Assembly (NCBI GenBank): GCA_002309805.1
Contig: DBYJ01000061.1
Span: 30,118-94,117, forward strand
From: Bacteroidales bacterium UBA1189
GTDB lineage: Bacteria; Bacteroidota; Bacteroidia; Bacteroidales; Bacteroidaceae
Direction: 5' to 3'
Length of the DNA: 64,000 nucleotides
In this document: one piece after another, positions 40,515-49,654 of the stretch
Numbering within the stretch: the stretch's first letter is position 1
Layout: every line of letters begins with the position of its first letter
Translations under genes and position numbers: made by a program
Notes under the pieces: generated by a model
The model's input: only the letters and a program-made list of their open reading frames with translations
The model's database searches: none
Told to the model about the DNA's origin: nothing

Positions 40515-42704
40515 ATGAGAAAGAAAACGATATTCATGCTCGCCCTGCTGTGCGCGTTAGTCCAAGGCTCTTTGGCTATCGACGGCGTCCGTCTGCGCGG
40601 ATGCAGGGTCGGCACGCCTAACCCTCAGTTCGTTCCCCGTCGCGCACCATCGTTGCAGGGCGGCGAAAATCCGTACGTCGGTGACCGCCGTCAGCTGGTG
40701 GTGTTGGCTTCGTTCCAGAATCAGGACTTCGCCGAGGATCACGACGCCACGCTGGCAACGTGGAACAAGATATTCAATGCCGAGGGTTATTGCGAGGACT
40801 CCTACGTGGGCTCCGTGCGCGACTATTTCCTGGCGCAGAGCTACGGCCAGTTCCGCCTGACGTTCGACATCTTGTTTGTCGAGCTACCCAACAACCGCCA
40901 GAAATACCGCAGCACAGACATCGACGACGAATTCTCGCAGTACATGGTCGATGACATCGTGGACGTGCTGCTGGCGCGGGACATCGACTGGAGCCCGTAC
41001 GACTGGGACGGCGACCGTTTTGTTGACCAGCTGCTCATCGTCTATGCCGGCAAGGGGCAGAATGCCGGAGGCGACTCAAACACCATCTGGCCCCACCAAT
41101 GGTGGCTCAGCCAGCATCAGGACCTGACGACGGACGACGTGTCTGACTTCCGCAGCTTCCGTACCGTAACCAGCGGTGATCAGGAGTACTACATCGACAG
41201 CTACTGTTGCGTGCAGGAAATAGTAGAAATCGGTGGTATCAGCACACCCTTTGGCACCCTTTGCCACGAGTACAGCCATTGCTTCGGCTTTCCCGACTTC
41301 TACTACGGCGGCGGCACCAAGGTAGTGAGCGAATGGGACCTCATGGACTACGGCAACTATAGCGGGAAGGGATTCCGTCCCTGCGGTTATTCGGCCCACG
41401 AGCGCATGCTGATGGGATGGCTCACGCCTGTCGAACTCACCTCAACCGCTATTATCGCCGCTATGCCCGCCTTGGAGGATGAGCCGTTGGCCTACCTCAT
41501 CCGCAACGACGGTGCCGAGAACGAATACTACATCGTGGAGAACCGCCAGCAGAAGGGATGGGACGAGTTGCTGCCCGGTAGCGGCATCGTTGTCTTCCAC
41601 GTCGATTACGACAAGGCGCTTTGGATGAGCACCACCGTCGAGGTCAACAGCTACAGTAAAAAGCGTTACCACATCTTCCCCGCCAACAACAAAACGAGTA
41701 TTTATTCCAGCAAGGGCTGGGCCTACCCGTATGTCGTGACTGACGGCCAGGGCAACGTCTCGGTAGCCAACGACTGTCTGACTAACACCTCGGCACCCGC
41801 CGCTACGCTAATCAATCCGAACGCCGACGGCCAGACGCTGATGTCGAAGCCTATCACGCAGATGTCGGTAGATGCCGATGGCCTGGCGTCCTTCGTCTTC
41901 ATGGACGACCAGCTTATGCTCATGAATGGCGACGACAATACCGCCCGTATCGCCGCTACCGTTGCTGGCATCAATTATGATGTCACCCTGCAGGGCTGCA
42001 CGCTGTACAGGGACGGCGGGTGGAACACGCTTTGCCTACCCTTCGGCCTCGGCGACTTTGCCGGCACCCCGCTTGCAGGAGCCACGGTGATGGAACTCGA
42101 CACCAGCGACAGCTGCAACACGGGCTTCGACCCCTCGACTGCCACGCTTACCCTCGACTTTGTGGGCGTCGACAAGATGGAAGCCGGCAGGCCCTACATC
42201 GTGAAGTGGACGACGAAGGGCGATTCCATCGTGAACCCCGTTTTCGAGGACGTCACTATCAGTAATGAGGATCCTAAGAAAGTCGCTGTCGCGGACGGAA
42301 TGGTGAGCTTCGCAGGCAACTATAGTTCCTCCGCCATTACCGTGGGCGACAAGAGCAGCCTCTTCCTCGGCATCGGCAAGAACGAACAGGACGAGGATGT
42401 GAGCACCCTCATCTGTCCAAACGACACGAACTACACAAGTTTTCCCGACCTCATAGGGGCTGACGCTAACCACTACTACGTCGGCGCCTTCCGCGCTTGG
42501 TTCCACGTGGGCCTTGAAGACAACGCCATCCGTGCCTACGTGCTGCACTTCAGCAACGACACGAGGATAAGCCCCACCCTTGAATCCTCCCGTGATGGAG
42601 GGGAGCGGGGAGAGGGCCTCCTTTACGATCTGCAAGGCCGTAGGGTGAATAACCCCTCGCACGGTATCTATATAATGAACGGACAAAAAATCATTGTGAA
42701 ATAA
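40515..42704 (+). CDS. M6-family secreted metalloprotease
   Basis: A 729-residue exported zinc protease of the M6 (immune-inhibitor-A-like) family. Signal MRKKTIFMLALLCALVQGSLA. The catalytic domain runs to about residue 390 with VLASFQNQDF, DWDGDRFVDQLLIVYAGKGQNAGG, the zinc motif HEYSH (251-255) followed by FGFPDFY, and EWDLMDYG with the met-turn-like Met. A beta-sandwich region follows, then a 45-residue end with the sorting-tail-like LYDLQGRRVNNPSHGIYIMN. Just before that tail an in-frame palindromic GC-rich insert encodes ESSRDGGERGEG. The first gene of a three-gene unit. The start is set by the promoter. Confidence 0.9.
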   Translation: MRKKTIFMLALLCALVQGSLAIDGVRLRGCRVGTPNPQFVPRRAPSLQGGENPYVGDRRQLVVLASFQNQDFAEDHDATLATWNKIFNAEGYCEDSYVGSVRDYFLAQSYGQFRLTFDILFVELPNNRQKYRSTDIDDEFSQYMVDDIVDVLLARDIDWSPYDWDGDRFVDQLLIVYAGKGQNAGGDSNTIWPHQWWLSQHQDLTTDDVSDFRSFRTVTSGDQEYYIDSYCCVQEIVEIGGISTPFGTLCHEYSHCFGFPDFYYGGGTKVVSEWDLMDYGNYSGKGFRPCGYSAHERMLMGWLTPVELTSTAIIAAMPALEDEPLAYLIRNDGAENEYYIVENRQQKGWDELLPGSGIVVFHVDYDKALWMSTTVEVNSYSKKRYHIFPANNKTSIYSSKGWAYPYVVTDGQGNVSVANDCLTNTSAPAATLINPNADGQTLMSKPITQMSVDADGLASFVFMDDQLMLMNGDDNTARIAATVAGINYDVTLQGCTLYRDGGWNTLCLPFGLGDFAGTPLAGATVMELDTSDSCNTGFDPSTATLTLDFVGVDKMEAGRPYIVKWTTKGDSIVNPVFEDVTISNEDPKKVAVADGMVSFAGNYSSSAITVGDKSSLFLGIGKNEQDEDVSTLICPNDTNYTSFPDLIGADANHYYVGAFRAWFHVGLEDNAIRAYVLHFSNDTRISPTLESSRDGGERGEGLLYDLQGRRVNNPSHGIYIMNGQKIIVK

Positions 42705-42712
42705 AGAAGAAA

Positions 42713-43117
42713 ATGAAAAAGTTATTGATAACCCTGGCCTTGATAATGGCGCTGGCAACAGCGGCAGAGGCCGATGACTACCCCTATCTGGCTTTCCAGA
42801 CGGCTGACGGTACGGTTAAGGCTGTATCTGTCACGTCGTTGAAACTGACGTTCGAGGGCGGCCAGTTGGTGGCTACGAACGGCGACGGCAGTTATGCCTT
42901 TCCGTTGACAGACTTGAGCAAGATGTTCTTCACAACCGAGCCCACGGCAGTAGACTCTCCTAATGTCTCTTCTGCAGAGAAAGACATAGAGGTCTTCTCG
43001 TTGACAGGCGTTTCCTTAGGCAAGTTCGACAGCGTGCAGGCGGCAAAGGCGCAGCTTGAGGACGGCATCTATGTCGTCAAGTCGGGAAGTGAAATCCGTA
43101 AGATGTTGAAGAAGTGA
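42713..43117 (+). CDS. Small secreted protein with sorting-like tail
   Basis: A 134-residue exported protein with signal peptide MKKLLITLALIMALATAAEA. The short middle (YPYLAFQTADGTVKAVSVTSLKLTFEGG; shown in part) is a beta-rich fold seen in front of Bacteroidales C-terminal tails. The end, IEVFSLTGVSLGKFDS ... GIYVVKSGSEIRKMLKK, matches the same tail type as the upstream protease. It begins 8 bp after the M6 gene, and its stop overlaps the GTG start of the next gene (GTGA). Function unknown; it may be part of the surface export of the operon. Confidence 0.75.
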   Translation: MKKLLITLALIMALATAAEADDYPYLAFQTADGTVKAVSVTSLKLTFEGGQLVATNGDGSYAFPLTDLSKMFFTTEPTAVDSPNVSSAEKDIEVFSLTGVSLGKFDSVQAAKAQLEDGIYVVKSGSEIRKMLKK

Positions 43118-45030
43118 AGAAAGCCCTTCTTTGTCCTTTTGCCTGGCTGGTATCTGTGGTCTTGCAGGCGCAGACGTTGAATGTCGCCGTGGGCAACGTC
43201 ACCTATCAGTTTCCCGCTGAACAGGTGGGCGAGATGACCTATGCCAACGGCACCACGATTACCATCATGGGAAAGGTGTTTGCTATCAGCGACATCACGA
43301 AGGTCTATGTTGATGGCACGATGGTGAAGGACAATACCGTCATCGTGACCTATAGCGGCACGTCGGCTGCCGTCAGCGTGGCGGGCAATGTGGCGAAGTT
43401 CATCGTGCCCACCGTGAGCGGCGCCCACGTCACCATGGCTCAGGGCAATACGGAAGATGTGGATGGCGACGAGATTACCTATGTGCTGAAGGGTACTTCA
43501 GAGGACGGCGAGTTCGCTCTCACAGGTCTGTACAAATGCACGGTGCAGCTGGACGGCGTGACGCTGACCAACCCTGCAGGTGCTGCCATCGACATCAACA
43601 ATAAGAAACGCATCCAGTTCAGCGTGAAGACGGACACGGAGAATACGCTCATCGATGGCGCCAACGGCTCGCAGAAGGCCTGTCTTTACAGCAAGGGCCA
43701 ATTGCAGTTGCAAGGGGGCGGCACACTCAATGTCTATGGAAAGACGGCTCATGCCATCAAGAGCGGCGACTATATCAGCAATAAAAATTTGACGCTGAAC
43801 ATCCAGTCATCCGTCAGCGACGGGCTGAATTGCAACGGCTATTTCCTCATGAAGAGCGGCACGGTCAACATCAGCGGCACGGGCGATGATGGCATCCAAT
43901 GCGACATCGATGGCACGGCCTCTACGGGCGAAACTACTGACCATGAAAGCGAGGACAGCGGTAACGTCTATATCGAGGGCGGCACGCTCGGCATCTCCGC
44001 TACCGCTGCCGCCACAAAAGGCATCAAGGCAGCGGGCGATATCCGTATCAGCGGCGGTAATGTCAGCATTACCACTAGCGGCGGTGGCATCTACGATAGC
44101 GATGAAAAGGATGCCAAGGGCTGCGCCGGACTGAAGAGCGACGGCGACATGACCCTCAGCGGCGGTAGTGTGACGTTGGAAAACACCGGCGCAGGCGGCA
44201 AATGTATCAAGGCCGACGGTCTGCTGACTGTGAGCGGCGATGCTGTCGTTACAGCCACCAATACCGGCTCGAAATACCGCTACAGCAGCAGCTATACCGC
44301 CTCGGCAAAGGCCATTAAGGCGGGTGTGCGGACTCAGACTGGGGGTAGCGGGCGTAACGCCACTTACAGCTACACGGGCGGCCTCGCCGTCACAGGCGGC
44401 ACGCTCATCGCATCGGCCACCTCGCACGAGGCTATTGAGAGCAAGAGCACCATCGCCATTAGCGGCGGCATGGTCTATGCCTCTTCTACTGACGATGCTA
44501 TTAACTCCGCCAGTGACTTCACCATCACCGGCGGCTACGTGATGGGCAATAGTAGTGGCAACGATGGCCTTGACGCCAACGGTAATTGCTACATCAAGGG
44601 TGGTACGGTCTTCGCGGTGGCTTCCCGTGAACCAGAAGTGGGCGTCGATGCCAATACCGAGGCCGGCTACAAACTCTATGTTACAGGCGGCACTATCGTT
44701 TCTGTCGGTGGACTGGAGCGTGGCAGCAGCCTTACGCAATCATGCTATCAGGCTTCCAGCTACAGCAAGGGCAATTGGTACGGTCTTTATAAGGACAATG
44801 CGCTGGTGCTGGCTTTCAAGATACCCTCGAACAGTAACATGGGCACCCCGCTTGTAGTCTCAACTTCAGGCTCCACAGCATTGAAAAGCGGCATTACCCT
44901 CAGCGGCGGTACAGAGATATGGAGCGGTTTCGGCTGCACGGGCGCTTCTGTTAGCGGCGGCTCGACCGTTAACCTCTCGTCGTACACAGGCGGTGGAGGC
45001 GGCCACGGCGGAGGTGGAGGCTGGTGGTAA
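43114..45030 (+). CDS. Cthe_2159-type beta-helix carbohydrate-binding protein
   Basis: A 638-residue exported protein with a GTG start overlapping the previous stop by four bases (signal MKKALLCPFAWLVSVVLQAQ). Residues about 20-90 repeat the small beta domain of the upstream 134-residue protein (VTYQFPAEQVGEMTYANGTTITI; in part). From about residue 125 to 500 it is a right-handed beta-helix of the Cthe_2159 family (ITYVLKGTSEDGEFALTG; CLYSKGQLQLQGGGTLNVYGKTAHAIKSGD; in part), whose founding member binds polygalacturonate-like polymers. The end is GGGGHGGGGGWW, an unusual Gly/Trp tail. No catalytic residues seen; it may bind pectin or other acidic glycans (inference). Confidence 0.82.
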   Translation: MKKALLCPFAWLVSVVLQAQTLNVAVGNVTYQFPAEQVGEMTYANGTTITIMGKVFAISDITKVYVDGTMVKDNTVIVTYSGTSAAVSVAGNVAKFIVPTVSGAHVTMAQGNTEDVDGDEITYVLKGTSEDGEFALTGLYKCTVQLDGVTLTNPAGAAIDINNKKRIQFSVKTDTENTLIDGANGSQKACLYSKGQLQLQGGGTLNVYGKTAHAIKSGDYISNKNLTLNIQSSVSDGLNCNGYFLMKSGTVNISGTGDDGIQCDIDGTASTGETTDHESEDSGNVYIEGGTLGISATAAATKGIKAAGDIRISGGNVSITTSGGGIYDSDEKDAKGCAGLKSDGDMTLSGGSVTLENTGAGGKCIKADGLLTVSGDAVVTATNTGSKYRYSSSYTASAKAIKAGVRTQTGGSGRNATYSYTGGLAVTGGTLIASATSHEAIESKSTIAISGGMVYASSTDDAINSASDFTITGGYVMGNSSGNDGLDANGNCYIKGGTVFAVASREPEVGVDANTEAGYKLYVTGGTIVSVGGLERGSSLTQSCYQASSYSKGNWYGLYKDNALVLAFKIPSNSNMGTPLVVSTSGSTALKSGITLSGGTEIWSGFGCTGASVSGGSTVNLSSYTGGGGGHGGGGGWW

Positions 45031-45056
45031 TGAATAGTCAACAGGTCAACAAATCA
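45031..45056 (+). repeat. Intergenic octamer repeat
   Basis: AGTCAACA, GGTCAACA, AATCAAAA follow the beta-helix stop, an intergenic copy of the AGTCAACR family just before the SusG-like gene. Confidence 0.6.
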
Positions 45057-45070
45057 AAAGAGAAAATAAG

Positions 45071-47077
45071 ATGAAGACAATGAAAAGTATCGTATGGCTG
45101 ATGGTGGCGCTGGTGTCGCTGGCAACCTGCAGTAAACCTGACCCCCTCCCCGATGGCGGAGGCGGCGGAGGGAACGACAATCCGTCAAAGCCGGAAGTGA
45201 CGGTGAACAACAACACGTCGGGTATCACTTACCAGCTGCTGATATACAGTTTTGCCGACAGCGATGGTGATGGCGTAGGTGACTTCAAGGGTATTCAGAA
45301 TAAGCTGGATTATTTGGAGGACTTGGGCGTTACGGCTCTTTGGCTTTCTCCGGCTCATCCCACCAGTTCGTATCATGCCTATGATGTGAACGACTATTAT
45401 GCGCTGAATCCCCTGTATGCTGTGGGGCAGAAGACCGCGGAAAAGGCAGAAGCCGATTTCAAGGACCTCTTGGCGGCGGCTCATAAAAAAGGTATTTCCA
45501 TCTATATGGACTATGTCCTAAACCATAGCGGAAAGGACAACGCCTGGTTCCAGGAAGCGGTGGCCGATCCTTCCAGCAAGTATCGTGACTACTATTTCTT
45601 CAGTTCGAATCCCTCAGCCGATTACGGGAAGTTCTCCATGCTGAAGGGCACTTCTTATAAATCCAGCGAATGGAAGCAGGTGACTGCCGGCTCGCCGAAA
45701 CTGACCATTACGCAGACTACAGAAAGTGTTACCAACGGAAACGACAACTGGAACTTGTATATGTGGCAGGATGGCGCAGGAGATAAAACTGTGAAATTTG
45801 TCAAAAAAAGCGACGGTAGCTATTATCTGGTTATGGACATCAGCGGAAAGTGGGGCTTGCTGGTGCGCAAGTATCCCAATTGGAACGCGGGTTCAAAGTT
45901 CGGAGCTAAGTCGGGGAATACAACACTCCAGACAGGTTCTCCTTTGGAGTTGGTGGCAGATGGTGCCGACATCTTCTTCACGGGTAACGGCCGCTACAAA
46001 ATTGAACTCACCGACGTCTCCACCGAAACCCTCTATTATATGGGATGTTTCAGCGACTGGATGCCAGACCTGAATTATGGCGATGTCTCCGTGGCAGAAA
46101 ATAACCCCTGTTTCCAGGATTTGGCAGCATCAGCAGACAAATGGATTAATTTGGGTGTGGACGGCTTCCGTCTGGATGCTGTGAAGCATATATGTGGCGG
46201 TATCGGTTCGTACAACAATTCGTCCAACCAGACGTTGCTAAAGAAATGGTACGACCATTGCAACGCTACCTACAAGGCTGCCGGCCACAACGATAACATC
46301 TTTATGGTGGCTGAAGCCTGGGATGGTCACGACATTGAGAAACAGTACTACAAGGGCCTTATTTCCTGCTTTGAGTTTGACTTTGGCTACAAGCTGCGCG
46401 ACGTTATCAAGAGCGGAAACGCTTCAGGTTTTGCCGGTACCGTCGGAAAGTATGTGTCGGATCATACTGCCCAGCGTGCCGATGCCATAACCTCTTTCTT
46501 CTTGAGCAACCACGACCAAAACCGTTTCGCTAATGAGATAGGCAGGAATCTGGATAAGCAGAAACTGGCTGCTGCCGTGCTGCTTACGGTACCAGGAAAG
46601 CCTTTCATCTATCAGGGCGAGGAACTGGGCTATTGGGGTTCCAAAGATGGTGGCGATGAATATGTCCGCACACCTATTCTTTGGGATAAAGCTGGGAAAC
46701 AATGTGCCAAGAAGGGTGTTAATAATAAGGTGGACAATTCCATGCTAACTGCCGACATCTCCGTGGAGGCCCAACAGGATGACAAGGCCTCTATTCTGAA
46801 TGTTTACAAGAAGTTCGCAAAAGCCAGGAATGCCTCTAAAGCCCTTGCAAAAGGCGACCTTAAGGAGGTTTCCTCCAGCAATATCGCCATTGCCATTTGG
46901 GAGATGAACTACGAAGGAGAGAAAGTGCTTGTGGTGCATAATGTTAGGTCCAATACGGTTACGGTTCCCATTTCTGGTTATTCCACAGAGAACGAACTGG
47001 TTTCCAATGGCTCTATCAGCAAAGCTAACAACGGTATCACCATGGGACCTTATTCTTCAGTTGTTTATAAACAGTAG
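45071..47077 (+). CDS. SusG-like alpha-amylase lipoprotein (GH13 with inserted CBM)
   Basis: A 668-residue surface alpha-amylase that would cut starch or maltodextrins outside the cell. Signal MKTMKSIVWLMVALVSLATC with lipobox LATC, then a Gly/Asp linker. The GH13 barrel has GVTALWLSPAHP, YMDYVLNHSG, GVDGFRLDAVKH (nucleophile Asp369), MVAEAWDGHD (acid/base Glu415) and LSNHDQNRF (Asp482). Between about residues 195 and 325 a separate beta-rich module (SEWKQVTAGSPKLT ... GRYKIELTD) interrupts domain B, the position where SusG carries its CBM58. The C-terminal beta domain is present. Precedes the GH53 gene by 4 bp. Confidence 0.93.
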   Translation: MKTMKSIVWLMVALVSLATCSKPDPLPDGGGGGGNDNPSKPEVTVNNNTSGITYQLLIYSFADSDGDGVGDFKGIQNKLDYLEDLGVTALWLSPAHPTSSYHAYDVNDYYALNPLYAVGQKTAEKAEADFKDLLAAAHKKGISIYMDYVLNHSGKDNAWFQEAVADPSSKYRDYYFFSSNPSADYGKFSMLKGTSYKSSEWKQVTAGSPKLTITQTTESVTNGNDNWNLYMWQDGAGDKTVKFVKKSDGSYYLVMDISGKWGLLVRKYPNWNAGSKFGAKSGNTTLQTGSPLELVADGADIFFTGNGRYKIELTDVSTETLYYMGCFSDWMPDLNYGDVSVAENNPCFQDLAASADKWINLGVDGFRLDAVKHICGGIGSYNNSSNQTLLKKWYDHCNATYKAAGHNDNIFMVAEAWDGHDIEKQYYKGLISCFEFDFGYKLRDVIKSGNASGFAGTVGKYVSDHTAQRADAITSFFLSNHDQNRFANEIGRNLDKQKLAAAVLLTVPGKPFIYQGEELGYWGSKDGGDEYVRTPILWDKAGKQCAKKGVNNKVDNSMLTADISVEAQQDDKASILNVYKKFAKARNASKALAKGDLKEVSSSNIAIAIWEMNYEGEKVLVVHNVRSNTVTVPISGYSTENELVSNGSISKANNGITMGPYSSVVYKQ

Positions 47078-47081
47078 GACG

Positions 47082-48134
47082 ATGCGATACTTTTTTCTCT
47101 CTGCGCTGCTGTTCCTCTGCTGCATGTGTGCTCCGAGCAGTCCGGACAAACCGGAAAAGCCCGTCGAGCCTGCCGACACTATAGAGCAGACCATGCCAAC
47201 CTTTGCCAAGGGTGCCGATATCAGTTGGGTGACGGAGATGGAGGCGAAGGGCTATACGTTCTACAACGCTTCTGGTGAGGAGCGCGAATGTACGGTGTTG
47301 ATGAAGGAACTTGGCTTCAATGCAGTCCGTTATCGTGTCTGGGTTAATCCGACGAATGGCTACAACAGCGCTGAGGATGTCCTGAAAAAAGCCCTCCGCG
47401 CCCAAGCGCTTGGCATGAGCATCATGATTGACTTCCATTATAGCGATACGTGGGCTGACCCGGGAAAACAGATTATCCCTGCGGCATGGAAGGACTACGA
47501 CCTCGCCCAGATGACGGCAGCTGTGACGAAGCATACTACCGAAACCCTCCAATTGCTGAAGGACAAAGGCGTCGACGTCACATGGGTACAGGTGGGCAAC
47601 GAGGTAAACACAGGTATGCTGTGGGAAGTAGGGCGTGTGAGCAATAGCAACTCCATGAACTTCATCCGCTTGCTGAATGCCGGTTACGAGGCCGTTAAGG
47701 CCGTCTATCCGAAGGCATTGGTCATCCTCCATCATAGCAACGGTCACAAGTACGACGAGAATCAATGGTTCTATGACCTTATGAAGCAGGGTGGAGCAAA
47801 GTACGATGTGATGGGTTTCTCGCTTTATCCTTCCTATTGGTCGAACGGCGGCTACCCCGACTGGAAGCCGGCCACGCAGTCCTTTGTAAACAACCTTAGT
47901 CTTTATCACGACCGCTACGGCCTTCCATCGATGTTGGTCGAGGTGGGCATGCCTGCCGCTGAACCCGAAACTGCCAAGGAGATGCTGACGTGGCTTTTCG
48001 GGAAGACGAAAGACCTCAGCTACTTCGGCGGTATCTTCTACTGGGAGCCGGAGAGCGAGAGGTCGCGAAACGGCTACGACTATGGCGCTTTTGCTAATGG
48101 CCGCCCCACCGTTGCCCTTGATCCATTCAAATGA
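47082..48134 (+). CDS. GH53 endo-beta-1,4-galactanase lipoprotein
   Basis: A 350-residue exported enzyme of family GH53, which cuts beta-1,4-galactan side chains of pectin. The start ATG at 47082 gives MRYFFLSALLFLCCMC with a lipobox-like end, then a Pro-rich linker. Barrel motifs are FAKGADISWVTEME, NAVRYRVWVNPTNGYN, IDFHYSDTWADPGKQ, VTWVQVGNEVNTGM (acid/base Glu174) and MLVEVGMPA (nucleophile Glu287; relatives usually read VxETxYPW, so this end is atypical). It begins 4 bp after the SusG-like gene; a galactanase between two amylases is unexpected in a starch locus. Confidence 0.88.
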   Translation: MRYFFLSALLFLCCMCAPSSPDKPEKPVEPADTIEQTMPTFAKGADISWVTEMEAKGYTFYNASGEERECTVLMKELGFNAVRYRVWVNPTNGYNSAEDVLKKALRAQALGMSIMIDFHYSDTWADPGKQIIPAAWKDYDLAQMTAAVTKHTTETLQLLKDKGVDVTWVQVGNEVNTGMLWEVGRVSNSNSMNFIRLLNAGYEAVKAVYPKALVILHHSNGHKYDENQWFYDLMKQGGAKYDVMGFSLYPSYWSNGGYPDWKPATQSFVNNLSLYHDRYGLPSMLVEVGMPAAEPETAKEMLTWLFGKTKDLSYFGGIFYWEPESERSRNGYDYGAFANGRPTVALDPFK

Positions 48135-48174
48135 AAAACTATAATCCCTAATACCTAATTTTCTACTTGTAAAA
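48135..48174 (+). repeat. Heptamer repeat before a start codon
   Basis: TAATCCC, TAATACC, TAATTTT: three 7-nt units in the spacer before the GH13 lipoprotein ATG. Confidence 0.55.
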
Positions 48175-49479
48175 ATGAAACGATTCAGCTACATTCTCCT
48201 CATCCTTGCTGCATTGATGGTCTCGTGCGGCGGAAAAAAGAAAGTCCAGGAACCCGAACCCTATCAGCCCGATTGGCATAGCGGCGTAGTCTATGAGATG
48301 AACGTCCGCCAGTACACCCCCGAGGGAACCTTCGATGCTGCCCGCAAACAGCTGCCCCGCTTGCGCGATTTGGGCGTCGATATCGTATGGCTTATGCCCA
48401 TTCATCCCATCGGTGAGAAGGGGCGCAAAGGTACGCTTGGCAGCTACTATGCCCCACGGAACTACAAAGAGGTGAACCCCGAGTTTGGCACGATGGAAGA
48501 TTTCGATGCCTTTTTGGCTGACGCTCACAAGCTGGGTATGCACGTCATCCTCGACTGGGTGGCCAACCACACCTCGCCTGATGCTGTCTGGATTGACGAG
48601 CATTTGAAGGACTGGTATCTGTTGGACGAGAAGGGCAATCCTGTCGTACAGTATGATTGGACGGATATCGCTCCGCTCGACTGGGAAAATCATCCTGCCG
48701 ACATGTGTGCCGCTATGGAAGATGCCATGCGCTTCTGGTTGGAGCGGGGTGTTGATGGCTTCCGCTGCGACGTCGCTCATCAGATTCCGGTAGCCTTCTG
48801 GAAACCCGTCTTCGACCGCTTCCGTGAGGACTTCCCCGATACCTATTATCTGGCTGAGGGTGAACGTCCCGATTTGCACGAAGCTTTCGATGCTTCGTAT
48901 GCTTGGGAACTCCACCACCTGATGAACGATGTGGCGCAGGGCAAAAAGGCTGCAAAGGTGATTGCTGCCTATCTGCTGAAGGACGATTCTATTGCAAAGA
49001 CAGTTCCCGGCCACTATTGGCGTCTTACCTTTACCAGCAATCACGACGAGAACAGTTGGGCCGGTACCGAAATGGAGCGCATGGGCGAATATCACCGCCT
49101 GTTGGGCATGCTTACATTCTTCATGCCTCATGGTCAGCCGCTCATCTATACCGGTCAGGAAGTGGGCTTCAACCATCGCTTTGAGTTCTTCGAAAAAGAC
49201 GAGAGCCCCGATTGGACTTCGAATACGAACGAAAACTACACGGATTTCTATACCTTCCTCTCCCAAATCCGTCATACTCATCCGGCTTTGGCCCCTGAGG
49301 CTCCCTTTGAGCTTATCCCTATTGACAACGACAGCTGTCTGGCCTTCCGCCGTATGGCAGGGACGGATACGGTCAGCGTCTTTGCCAACCTCTCCCATAG
49401 CCCTGTCACTTTTGAAGGTGACGAAATTCCGCCCACGAACGGCGTCATCAATTTCTCTAACGAGGACCCGAACTTGTAA
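48175..49479 (+). CDS. GH13 alpha-amylase-family lipoprotein
   Basis: A 434-residue exported GH13 enzyme. Signal MKRFSYILLILAALMVSC with lipobox MVSC. The barrel motifs are VVYEMNVRQYTPEGTF, GVDIVWLMPIHPIGEKGRKGTLGSYYAP (in part), VILDWVANHTSPD, GVDGFRCDVAHQIP (nucleophile Asp199), YLAEGERPD (acid/base Glu228) and FTSNHDENSW (Asp291). It is compact, with no inserted CBM, and complements the larger SusG-like enzyme, for example by trimming maltooligosaccharides (inference). The GEKGRKGT and GER motifs occur in maltogenic-type GH13 lipoproteins. Last gene of the starch locus, followed by a strong terminator. Confidence 0.9.
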   Translation: MKRFSYILLILAALMVSCGGKKKVQEPEPYQPDWHSGVVYEMNVRQYTPEGTFDAARKQLPRLRDLGVDIVWLMPIHPIGEKGRKGTLGSYYAPRNYKEVNPEFGTMEDFDAFLADAHKLGMHVILDWVANHTSPDAVWIDEHLKDWYLLDEKGNPVVQYDWTDIAPLDWENHPADMCAAMEDAMRFWLERGVDGFRCDVAHQIPVAFWKPVFDRFREDFPDTYYLAEGERPDLHEAFDASYAWELHHLMNDVAQGKKAAKVIAAYLLKDDSIAKTVPGHYWRLTFTSNHDENSWAGTEMERMGEYHRLLGMLTFFMPHGQPLIYTGQEVGFNHRFEFFEKDESPDWTSNTNENYTDFYTFLSQIRHTHPALAPEAPFELIPIDNDSCLAFRRMAGTDTVSVFANLSHSPVTFEGDEIPPTNGVINFSNEDPNL

Positions 49480-49513
49480 AACTCTCATTTTATCAGGTTT
49501 TCGTTCGGCTTGA

Positions 49514-49553
49514 CCTGTCTGAAACGGACTCTTCCCGTTTCAGACAGGATCTT
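49514..49553 (+). terminator. Terminator after the GH13 lipoprotein gene
   Basis: CCTGTCTGAAACGG pairs perfectly with CCGTTTCAGACAGG (14 bp, 49514-49548) around a 7-nt loop. The following T-run is short. Confidence 0.85.
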
Positions 49554-49575
49554 TCTCGGAAAAAATGCAAAATAA

Positions 49576-49607
49576 TTTGCTTTTTCGCTTGGTTCGTCTT
49601 ACCTTTG
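49576..49607 (+). promoter_or_regulatory. purB promoter
   Basis: TTTG (49576-49579), 20 nt, TACCTTTG (49600-49607); ATG 47 bp further. Full consensus match. Confidence 0.88.
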
Positions 49608-49654
49608 CAGCCGATTTTCAATAATAGGATAACGAAGACTATCACAAAACAGCC

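Noticed and set aside
42713..43117. Truncated pseudogene after the M6 protease
   Set aside because: It has an intact signal peptide, a complete tail and tight coupling to both neighbours, so it is more likely a real small gene.
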